Shown: positions 4,788 to 9,465 of the stretch, piece after piece | How the letters are laid out: every line of letters starts with the position of its first letter | Position numbering within the stretch: position 1 is the first letter of the stretch | Source: JAGOLU01 sp037138475 | Lineage (GTDB): Bacteria; Patescibacteriota; Microgenomatia; UBA1406; GWC2-37-13 | DNA length: 9,465 bases | Reading direction: 5' to 3' | Assembly (NCBI GenBank): GCA_037138475.1 | Contig: JBAXII010000022.1 | Location: 1-9,465, forward strand | Program-made: the position numbers and the translations under genes | Notes under the pieces: model-generated | The model's database searches: none | Seen by the model: only the letters and a program-made list of their open reading frames with translations | Told to the model about the DNA's origin: nothing

Positions 4788-5771
4788 GTGACACTAACTA
4801 AGCCATATACAACAGCGATCTATAAATACCTCAACGCAATATTTCTTATTGGTGTTTGTGTAGGATTCATAGTATGGTCATATGGTCGACAAACACCACC
4901 CACCGAGTCTCCAGTGCTCACTGGTTCAGCTGATCGACGAGCAACCAAAATCTCTCCGAAGCCGCCAGATGAGCAGCAGCGAATTGAGGCGCTGTACCTA
5001 TACAAGTACGAACCAGGATCTTTCGAAAGACCTCGGTTTATTGAACGGGAGATAAATAAATTTATGGTAAATGGCATATATTTGTCAAATCTATTTGCAG
5101 TGCACCTCAACCGCTATTCACAAAAGACATACGATGAGGTGATACAGCGATATACTGTCGATGATGATCTGACGATACATCCATGGTTTGATGATTTGCT
5201 ATCACTGGAAAATGAAAAACCTGGTGATGATCTGCAGTTTACGATACCTGGGACACGTCAGTCGATCAAAGTACCTTCCTCATATATAGTCGAGCTCACG
5301 CGCGATGGACTTCATCTCAACTCATCTCCATTGACACAATTAGCCTATATCTGCACAGATAGAGATAGTCCATACTGCATAGAGATGCGCAAGGTATGGG
5401 GCACTCGAGTCACTGCCCTCGCAAGTCAGTACACCTCAGTCACCACACGAACTGTTGATTGGTCAGGTGAGATATATGCATGGATCTCTGATCACGTCTC
5501 TTGGCAAGGAAGCACTGAGCGAGAATGGGTCGCAAGAGGTCAACAGAAAAGAAATCATCAAACTATCATTGCAAATAGGACATATTACAAACTAGGTTTG
5601 GGATGTTGTGGTGACATTACATATTCATATATCACCAAAGGCACCTCTCCTATGGGTACGCCACTCCTGATCATCTTTACCGTTGAAGGTAATCAACGGT
5701 TTATAGACAATTCAGCAGAGCGTATCGCACCCAATCTTGAAAAGATACTGGGCACACTCCAAACGAGATAA
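4788..5771 (+). CDS. membrane-anchored protein of unknown function
   Basis: This 327-residue protein starts at a GTG placed seven bases after TATACT; the next in-frame ATG is far inside. Residues 1-14 are short and basic, and a single membrane helix spans about 15-32 (AIFLIGVCVGFIVW). A Pro/Thr/Ser-rich linker (35-62) follows, and then a soluble domain of about 260 residues that should lie outside the cell. The domain has a helical first third (63-140), a beta-rich centre (150-225) and a C-terminal part with LGLGCCGDITYSYI (269-282). Cys189 and Cys197, and the adjacent Cys273 and Cys274, could form disulfides outside the cell. No catalytic motif or known family is recognised. The Trp/Tyr-rich 224-270 segment would suit a binding surface, but that is a guess. 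No partner gene is evident. Confidence 0.7.
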   Translation: MTLTKPYTTAIYKYLNAIFLIGVCVGFIVWSYGRQTPPTESPVLTGSADRRATKISPKPPDEQQRIEALYLYKYEPGSFERPRFIEREINKFMVNGIYLSNLFAVHLNRYSQKTYDEVIQRYTVDDDLTIHPWFDDLLSLENEKPGDDLQFTIPGTRQSIKVPSSYIVELTRDGLHLNSSPLTQLAYICTDRDSPYCIEMRKVWGTRVTALASQYTSVTTRTVDWSGEIYAWISDHVSWQGSTEREWVARGQQKRNHQTIIANRTYYKLGLGCCGDITYSYITKGTSPMGTPLLIIFTVEGNQRFIDNSAERIAPNLEKILGTLQTR

Positions 5772-5827
5772 TTCAGTCCCTAAGTATGCTCACTAAGTTG
5801 TTGTGCCTTTTGTGCATATCAGATTTT

Positions 5828-5925
5828 CATACTGTGCTCATTATTGTTAGACCTGTTTTGCAACGAAAGCAGACGAAGATACATTCAGAATACAGTAGCA
5901 CTGTATGCATTTAAAATGCAGTATG
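5828..5925. repeat. imperfect inverted repeats in the 5772-5941 gap
   Basis: CATACTGTGCT (5828-5838) matches the complement of AGCACTGTATG (5897-5907) at 10 of 11 positions. CATACTG (5828-5834) is also the exact complement of CAGTATG (5919-5925). TGCATTT (5906-5912) and AAATGCA (5914-5920) form a tight palindrome. No T-run follows, so a terminator for the converging genes on either side is not obvious. Nothing else is seen in this 170-base gap. Confidence 0.3.
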
Positions 5926-5941
5926 AAAAAGTATCAGCGTC

Positions 5942-6283
5942 TCAAAACGACATGCCAGGATATTTACCGAGTCCAATACCATTAAGCATAGCCCCATAGT
6001 ACTGCATTGCTTTGTTTATATAAAAAAGCGTGAGAGCGAGTGCAAGGAATGTCAAGAAAAGCGAGATTGCTCCTACGATACGCACTTTGGGATCGGGATG
6101 TTTGATGTACTTCATCGCCCATCCGAGTCCGAGGGGAGATAGGAAAAAGCTCACCAGATAGATGAGGATCTGTTTGGGGATACCTATCACCAGCGGAGGC
6201 TCGTTCAGCTGCTTGCCACAGTTTGGACAAAAGTACCAGGCAGGCTGCATGGCGAGATGACAGGTAGGACAGGTGGGCTGCAT
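5942..6283 (-). CDS. zinc-ribbon protein with two membrane helices
   Basis: The protein has 113 residues from the ATG at 6283-6281. The frame is open further upstream to 6460, but that part crosses the divergent promoter region and has no conserved look, while TATCAT lies six bases before this ATG. The N-terminus is a compact zinc ribbon, CPTC (5-8) and CPNC (19-22). It is followed by a short Pro-rich linker, a hydrophobic helix at about 37-57, a charged loop KYIKHPDPKVR (58-68), and a second helix at about 69-90. The basic loop suggests that the ribbon and the loop lie on different sides of the membrane or that the first segment is a re-entrant helix; topology is uncertain. Zinc ribbons fused to two helices are common small proteins without a known job. 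It is divergent from the gene at 6366 across 82 bases. Confidence 0.7.
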   Translation of the reverse strand: MQPTCPTCHLAMQPAWYFCPNCGKQLNEPPLVIGIPKQILIYLVSFFLSPLGLGWAMKYIKHPDPKVRIVGAISLFLTFLALALTLFYINKAMQYYGAMLNGIGLGKYPGMSF

Positions 6284-6289
6284 GGATAC

Positions 6290-6295
6290 ATGATA
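6290..6295 (-). promoter_or_regulatory. -10 of the zinc-ribbon membrane protein gene, leaderless
   Basis: On the minus strand TATCAT (5 of 6) ends six bases before the ATG at 6283. Transcription should start at the start codon. The -35 region is not conserved. Confidence 0.45.
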
Positions 6296-6347
6296 CAGCA
6301 ATAAACACTTAAACTCTTTCGATTCGGATTCACTAGGTTTGTTGGTG

Positions 6348-6353
6348 TATAAT
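6348..6353 (+). promoter_or_regulatory. -10 of the cysteine-rich membrane protein gene
   Basis: A perfect TATAAT lies 12 bases before the ATG at 6366, predicting a leader of about six bases. The -35 region is poor. An in-frame TTG at 6339 lies upstream of the -10 and cannot be the start if this promoter is used. Confidence 0.5.
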
Positions 6354-6365
6354 GCGCATAAATGT

Positions 6366-6791
6366 ATGAGGATTCTACGACTAATCATTCTACTGTCTAC
6401 ACTGTCAACCATACTCTCATACGGTGTTAAGTCATTTCTTATTTTCGATGATTTAGACACGAGTTGTGTATGCGTGAAAAATCAAGAAGGATTAATGGAC
6501 ACTTGGCAAGTGCAATGCAGTGATAAGCAAACAAAAAAAGTCATTCCCTGCTCATATTCATATGGAAATATATGTAAATCGGTGATGAACACTTCTCAGT
6601 GTGATTCAGCCCTGGCAGGCAATGTGGCTGGATATTTTGTTGCTGAACCTGTTCCAAAAATCTCTTTACTTTTTTTTGGGTTTTTAAATTTGCTTTCGTT
6701 TAGTATTTGTGTGATAAGTATATTGATATACTTGGCATCAAAGCTGAAAATGCTTGTCGAGCCAAAAAAATCTTACAGAAACCACATTTGA
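6366..6791 (+). CDS. cysteine-rich protein with two membrane helices, unknown
   Basis: The protein has 141 residues from the ATG at 6366. It has a hydrophobic N-terminal helix (about 4-22), a loop of about 75 residues, and a second helix (about 99-124) followed by a basic tail (KLKMLVEPKKSYR). By the positive-inside rule both ends are cytoplasmic and the loop is outside. The loop has six cysteines (34, 36, 51, 62, 70, 79), an even number that fits three disulfides. No family is recognised. Base composition is more AT-rich than the neighbouring genes, including a run of eight T at 6670-6677 at the start of the second helix. This may mean weak selection or recent arrival. It is divergent from the zinc-ribbon membrane protein and convergent with the HhH gene, so a functional pairing with the former is possible but unproven. 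Confidence 0.65.
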   Translation: MRILRLIILLSTLSTILSYGVKSFLIFDDLDTSCVCVKNQEGLMDTWQVQCSDKQTKKVIPCSYSYGNICKSVMNTSQCDSALAGNVAGYFVAEPVPKISLLFFGFLNLLSFSICVISILIYLASKLKMLVEPKKSYRNHI

Positions 6792-6896
6792 ATTCTCTCC
6801 TACAAGGTTCCTGATACTTGTTCTGGATGGAAAATAAACATACGAAGTAAACAGTGAGCTTGTAGACACAAAACAGAATAAAATATCCTCAAAACC

Positions 6897-6912
6897 TAGG
6901 GAATGAACCCTA
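6897..6912 (-). terminator. weak hairpin between convergent genes
   Basis: TAGGG (6897-6901) and CCCTA (6908-6912) form a five-bp stem. On the minus strand it is followed by GGTTTTGAGG, a poor T-tract, 24 bases after the HhH stop codon. CCAGAGTCTGG (6913-6923) and AGATATATCT (6928-6937) are further small palindromes. It may end the OmpA/HhH transcript, but it is a weak candidate. Confidence 0.3.
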
Positions 6913-6935
6913 CCAGAGTCTGGCTGCAGATATAT

Positions 6936-7415
6936 CTAGCCTTGTCGACCACCCGTGAGTGAGTCTGTCAGTGTTTCAAACTCATCAAAGCGTCCCTCGG
7001 CGAGGAGCTTTGCCTGCTCAGGCCAGGATGATGGATCATGGATACGGTACCGATCTCCAGCCCTTTGCAGGATAGTGGCGAGCACTTCAGGAGAGGTGAG
7101 TGAAAGTTGTTTCCACGTGTGAATACCTACGCCATTAAGTAACTCCTCGATTTTGGGACCGATCCCCTCAAGTCGTTTGAGATCATCTGCCTGCACAGAT
7201 GCCCCAGATGCATTTTCAAATGGCAGTGACTCTGCTTGGGCGTCGATATGTGATGAACGAATTGCTCTGAGGTCTGTCTCAAGCTCGTCGATACGTGAGG
7301 AGAGCTGCAGATGTTTCACGAGATATCCCAGGAGCCATGCGACAATGAGAAAGAGTATGACTACTACACTATCGCGCGTACCGAGTGAGGTAAATAATTG
7401 TGAAAAGAAATCCAT
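6936..7415 (-). CDS. membrane-anchored helix-hairpin-helix protein
   Basis: This 159-residue protein has one membrane helix (about 17-34), a short charged, probably coiled-coil stretch (36-54), a flexible linker (55-75) and a C-terminal helix-hairpin-helix module. The hairpin is DDLKRLEGIGPKIEELL (77-93), with the Gly-Ile-Gly turn typical of non-sequence-specific DNA binding. It is followed by HTWKQL and then HDPSSWPEQAKLL (126-138) and GRFDEFETL. Basic residues after the helix suggest that the C-terminus is cytoplasmic. Modules with the same hairpin plus an HDPxxWPEQA tail occur, as I recall, in Bacteroidota proteins, including extensions of some bL21. The gene begins 20 bases after the OmpA-like gene ends and is probably its operon partner. 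DNA binding at the membrane is an inference. Confidence 0.75.
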   Translation of the reverse strand: MDFFSQLFTSLGTRDSVVVILFLIVAWLLGYLVKHLQLSSRIDELETDLRAIRSSHIDAQAESLPFENASGASVQADDLKRLEGIGPKIEELLNGVGIHTWKQLSLTSPEVLATILQRAGDRYRIHDPSSWPEQAKLLAEGRFDEFETLTDSLTGGRQG

Positions 7416-7435
7416 AGTGTAAATAAACTACTAAA

Positions 7436-8005
7436 TTATTTTTGTATCATATACGTGGCTGGGATGACTTTGCGCATCGCCTCGACTGTAAACTCTATAG
7501 ACTTCGAAAGACGTACGTCATCGAGGAGAGCAGAGGAGAGCTGAATACTTTCCGTTGACACTCCGAGCACCACCAGCTCATCGCGCACTGCTGCGGCACG
7601 TGCCAATCCTATATTTGCATATCCCTCAGGAGTCTTGCCTACCTCAGAGCTCAGATAATATCCTGCTATCGTGAGTTTGCGTCCTTCCTCGGATTTGACA
7701 AATTTTGCAGTTTCAGTCAGGTACGATTGATTGTTTGGCGTGAGCGCGAGATGGGCAGAGTGGGGAATAAATGCAATTTGCTCATATCCATCGAGCACAC
7801 GCCGTCCATCCTCTGTCAACCCAAGTGTCATCTGAGATTTATCAGAACTCTGTGTCACCTCGGTTTGAGTTGATAGTTGTGGCTCACTCACTGACACGAC
7901 AAGGTTTGATACTGCGCAACTACTTTTTATCTGGCACACATAATACCACCTGACGAAAATTGACCAGATGAGGAGGAGTAAGAGGCTTGTCCTGAGGCTA
8001 AGCAT
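7436..8005 (-). CDS. OmpA-like domain protein with N-terminal membrane anchor
   Basis: In this 189-residue protein a hydrophobic segment at about 6-24 acts as an anchor or an uncleaved signal. A polar Ser/Thr linker (40-60) leads to an OmpA-like domain (about 74-160): IAFIPHSAHLALTP at the start, LTIAGYYLSSEVG (111-123), and the family signature NIGLARAAAVRDELVVLGV at 131-149. In OmpA/Pal proteins this domain binds diaminopimelate-type peptidoglycan. The Arg of the RA motif is kept (Arg136), but the aspartate of the usual Gly-x-Thr-Asp is replaced (YYLS), so wall binding may be altered. It is expected on the outer face of the membrane. The HhH gene follows after 20 bases, and dnaX is divergent. 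The final segment ends in a short helical tail. Confidence 0.7.
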   Translation of the reverse strand: MLSLRTSLLLLLIWSIFVRWYYVCQIKSSCAVSNLVVSVSEPQLSTQTEVTQSSDKSQMTLGLTEDGRRVLDGYEQIAFIPHSAHLALTPNNQSYLTETAKFVKSEEGRKLTIAGYYLSSEVGKTPEGYANIGLARAAAVRDELVVLGVSTESIQLSSALLDDVRLSKSIEFTVEAMRKVIPATYMIQK

Positions 8006-8015
8006 AGGTTGCCTG

Positions 8016-8021
8016 ATTGTA
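8016..8021 (-). promoter_or_regulatory. -10 of the OmpA/HhH operon
   Basis: TACAAT (5 of 6) on the minus strand ends ten bases before the ATG at 8005, predicting a leader of about four bases. It shares the 94-base divergent region with the dnaX promoter. Confidence 0.45.
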
Positions 8022-8059
8022 ATACGTCCCCCGTAGGTGTCAAGAGATACTATATCCTA

Positions 8060-8088
8060 TTTACCTTTGGTCATCGACACTCTACAAT
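8060..8088 (+). promoter_or_regulatory. dnaX promoter
   Basis: TTTACC (4 of 6) at 8060-8065, a 17-base spacer and TACAAT (5 of 6) at 8083-8088 form one of the better complete promoters here. The ATG at 8100 is 11 bases downstream of the -10, leaving a leader of about five bases. Confidence 0.55.
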
Positions 8089-8099
8089 CCACTCATCAT

Positions 8100-9116
8100 A
8101 TGCTCTATCTCACCTATCGTCCTCAAACAGTCGCCCAAATCGACAACACCAAAGTACGCGAAATCATCACCAACTACCTCAAATCCAAAGAGGTGCCCCA
8201 TGCATGGCTGTTCACCGGACACAAGGGGATGGGAAAAACGTCAGTAGCTCGCATCCTCGCCCGTGAGCTAAATAAAACGGGAGACGCCCAAAAGGACCAG
8301 GAGATCGGACAGGATATCGAGATGGGCACTTCCCCTGATGTGATGGAGATCAATGGCGCTGATAATACCGGCATCGATGATGTGCGCACGCTCATCGAAA
8401 ACATCCAATATGCTCCCATGGCTGGCAAATATCGCATGTATATCATCGATGAGGTGCACATGCTGTCGACAAGTGCGTTCAATGGACTGCTAAAAATCCT
8501 CGAAGAGCCTCCTGCTCATGCAGTCTTTATCCTCGCAACCACCGCACTGGATAAGATACCTGCGACCATCCAATCACGTTGTGTACGGGTGGATTTTGGA
8601 ACCGCCTCAGCCGCAGATGTCACGCGCATGATCGAGCGCATAGCCGTAGGGGAGAAATTACAGATCCCACCTGACGTAATACAGCTCATCGCTACCCACT
8701 GTGATCGATCATTTCGGGATGCCACAAAGATCCTCCAAGAGCTGATCGCCCAAGACTCACTCACGATCGCAAAAGCCGAAAGCTATCTCGGCACCAGAAC
8801 CAAGGACTCATTGGTAGCCCAGCTCGCCCAATCCGATGTAAAAAGGGTGATCGCCTGGACTCACGCATTTGCATCAGAGGGAGGAGATATGAAGCAGCTC
8901 ATCGAAGACACACTAGGTAAGGTGCATGGACTCCTGTTACTCGCGCACGGAGTGGATCCAGATACAGACCTTCCTGATGCTACATTTACGACCACTCAAC
9001 TGGTGAAGCTCTTGAAACTTTTCCATGAGGCATATGCGACTGTGCGCATATCACCTATCCCTCAGGTAGCAGTTCAAATCGCCATCATCGAATACTATCA
9101 ATCACAGTCAAAATAA
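8100..9116 (+). CDS. dnaX: DNA polymerase III gamma/tau-type clamp loader ATPase, short
   Basis: The protein has 338 residues from the ATG at 8100, which gives the usual DnaX start MLYLTYRPQT. A frame opening at 8037 lies partly upstream of the promoter. AAA+ marks are in order: Walker A GHKGMGKTS (40-48), Walker B IIDEVH (115-120), sensor 1 LATT (145-148), the SRC arginine-finger motif (159-161), and sensor 2 DRSFRDA (202-208). As in the family, it should assemble with delta and delta-prime to load the beta clamp in the cytoplasm. The four-cysteine zinc module normally between Walker A and B is absent; the segment 57-80 has no cysteine, and the only cysteines are 161 and 201. The protein stops after the collar domain (about 230-335), so the tau-specific helicase- and polymerase-binding domains are missing, as in a gamma-length product. 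ybaB follows, the standard neighbour. Confidence 0.9.
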   Translation: MLYLTYRPQTVAQIDNTKVREIITNYLKSKEVPHAWLFTGHKGMGKTSVARILARELNKTGDAQKDQEIGQDIEMGTSPDVMEINGADNTGIDDVRTLIENIQYAPMAGKYRMYIIDEVHMLSTSAFNGLLKILEEPPAHAVFILATTALDKIPATIQSRCVRVDFGTASAADVTRMIERIAVGEKLQIPPDVIQLIATHCDRSFRDATKILQELIAQDSLTIAKAESYLGTRTKDSLVAQLAQSDVKRVIAWTHAFASEGGDMKQLIEDTLGKVHGLLLLAHGVDPDTDLPDATFTTTQLVKLLKLFHEAYATVRISPIPQVAVQIAIIEYYQSQSK

Positions 9117-9139
9117 TTATTCATTATTAATTATTAATT
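9115..9139 (-). repeat. 25-bp AT-rich dispersed repeat, copy 2 (inverted)
   Basis: This copy overlaps the last bases of the dnaX stop codon and fills the dnaX-ybaB gap. Its complement equals 2713-2737 at 24 of 25 positions. It directly abuts the -10 candidate of ybaB at 9141-9146. Confidence 0.5.
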
Positions 9140-9140
9140 T

Positions 9141-9146
9141 TAAATT
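9141..9146 (+). promoter_or_regulatory. possible internal -10 of ybaB
   Basis: TAAATT (4 of 6) ends five bases before the ATG at 9152. The whole 35-base gap is AT-rich, so such matches are easy to find. Co-transcription with dnaX is equally possible. No Shine-Dalgarno precedes ybaB. Confidence 0.3.
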
Positions 9147-9151
9147 AGTTT

Positions 9152-9397
9152 ATGTTTGGAAATATAATGCAAAACCTCGGAAACCTGTCAAAGCTCAAGT
9201 CCATGCAAGACGCACTCAAAAAAGAAGTGGTCACTATCGATAAAAATGGTATCAAAGTCACTATTCGTGGCGATATGGAGATCCAAAAGCTTGAGGTTGA
9301 TGGTGTAGAAAATCGAAAAATCTCAGATGCGATCAATGAAGCGATGAAACAAGTCCAGATGGAAGCTGCAAAAAAAATGATGCAGATGGGAGGGTAG
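9152..9397 (+). CDS. ybaB: YbaB/EbfC nucleoid-associated protein
   Basis: This 81-residue protein starts MFGNIMQNLGNLSKLKSMQ, with the Met/Gln/Lys-rich first helix of the family. It then has VTIDKNGIKVTIRGDMEIQKLEVDG (27-51), the central beta-sheet strands, and a C-terminal helix with VQMEAAKKMMQM (68-79). The family is usually about 100-110 residues, so this is a compact version; helix 1 in particular is shorter. YbaB dimers bind DNA in the cytoplasm. The gene lies 35 bases after dnaX, the conserved dnaX-ybaB-recR order. A recR start was not found in the remaining 68 bases. Confidence 0.85.
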   Translation: MFGNIMQNLGNLSKLKSMQDALKKEVVTIDKNGIKVTIRGDMEIQKLEVDGVENRKISDAINEAMKQVQMEAAKKMMQMGG

Positions 9398-9430
9398 GGT
9401 CATTAATGAATAAGGCTCTAGACCAGCACT

Positions 9431-9460
9431 TTCACAATTTGTAACAGAAATCGGTACAGT
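9431..9460 (+). promoter_or_regulatory. possible promoter for a gene just past the window
   Basis: TTCACA (5 of 6) at 9431-9436 and TACAGT (4 of 6) at 9455-9460 are 18 bases apart. By the pattern seen elsewhere in the window, a start codon would be expected within about 5-13 bases of 9460, at or just beyond the right edge. Confidence 0.25.
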
Positions 9461-9465
9461 GAATT

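Noticed and set aside
6284..6460. N-terminal extension of the zinc-ribbon membrane protein
   Set aside because: It overlaps the divergent promoter region and the start of the + strand gene, and its composition is not protein-like compared with the part after 6283.
8037..8099. Longer dnaX start at 8037
   Set aside because: It begins upstream of the dnaX promoter; DnaX proteins start close to the YRPQT motif.
9406..9444. 12-codon ORF after ybaB (MNKALDQHFHNL)
   Set aside because: Too short, no similarity to RecR, no supporting promoter or ribosome site.
1..9465. CRISPR array, tRNA, rRNA, IS element, toxin-antitoxin or defence system
   Set aside because: No regularly spaced repeats, no cloverleaf with a T-loop GTTCGAA-type arm, no transposase or nuclease motifs were found in reading both strands by eye.
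1..9465. Recoded UGA
   Set aside because: rpsU and the two small membrane protein genes end naturally at TGA, and no gene needs read-through of an internal TGA.

Overview
The window looks like a stretch of chromosome from a small-genome bacterium of the Candidate Phyla Radiation (Patescibacteria). This is inferred from several features together: a very short DnaX without the usual zinc module, followed by a short YbaB; a membrane-anchored GH3 hexosaminidase; stand-alone topoisomerase-type zinc fingers; short intergenic gaps carrying AT-rich dispersed repeats and a GC-rich palindrome; and promoters lying directly against start codons. TAA, TAG and TGA all act as stops, so the UGA-glycine code of Gracilibacteria/Absconditabacteria does not apply. 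There is no 16S gene, so the lineage cannot be fixed. No tRNA, rRNA, CRISPR array, IS element or phage gene was seen.

Layout. Left part, all on the + strand: a possible gene tail (3-47), a small lipoprotein (99-536), a protein of three tandem C4 zinc fingers (646-1185), a NagZ-like glycosidase with an N-terminal membrane anchor (1390-2709), and a DHH/MYG1-like predicted phosphoesterase (2897-3739). Next come ribosomal protein bS21 (3834-4082) with a strong terminator, a degenerate YbeY homologue (4185-4676) and an unrecognised membrane-anchored protein (4788-5771). Middle: a divergent pair of small membrane proteins, zinc ribbon plus two helices (5942-6283, minus) and a cysteine-rich two-helix protein (6366-6791, plus). 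Right part: a minus-strand pair made of an OmpA-like protein (7436-8005) and a membrane-anchored helix-hairpin-helix protein (6936-7415). Divergent from these is dnaX (8100-9116), followed by ybaB (9152-9397).

How it fits together. dnaX-ybaB is the conserved replication/nucleoid pair, usually followed by recR; recR is not visible in the last 68 bases. rpsU and ybeY are both linked to the 3' end of 16S rRNA: bS21 sits beside the anti-Shine-Dalgarno, and YbeY matures that end. Most genes have a -10-like hexamer 5-13 bases before the start codon, so their transcripts should be leaderless or have leaders of only a few bases, with no ribosome binding site. The exception is rpsU, which has a real leader with potential hairpins and a strong Shine-Dalgarno. 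This resembles the rpsU autoregulation described in Flavobacteria and is the most interesting hypothesis in the window. The intergenic repeats, the changed YbeY and DnaX motifs and the OmpA/HhH pair are secondary points of interest.
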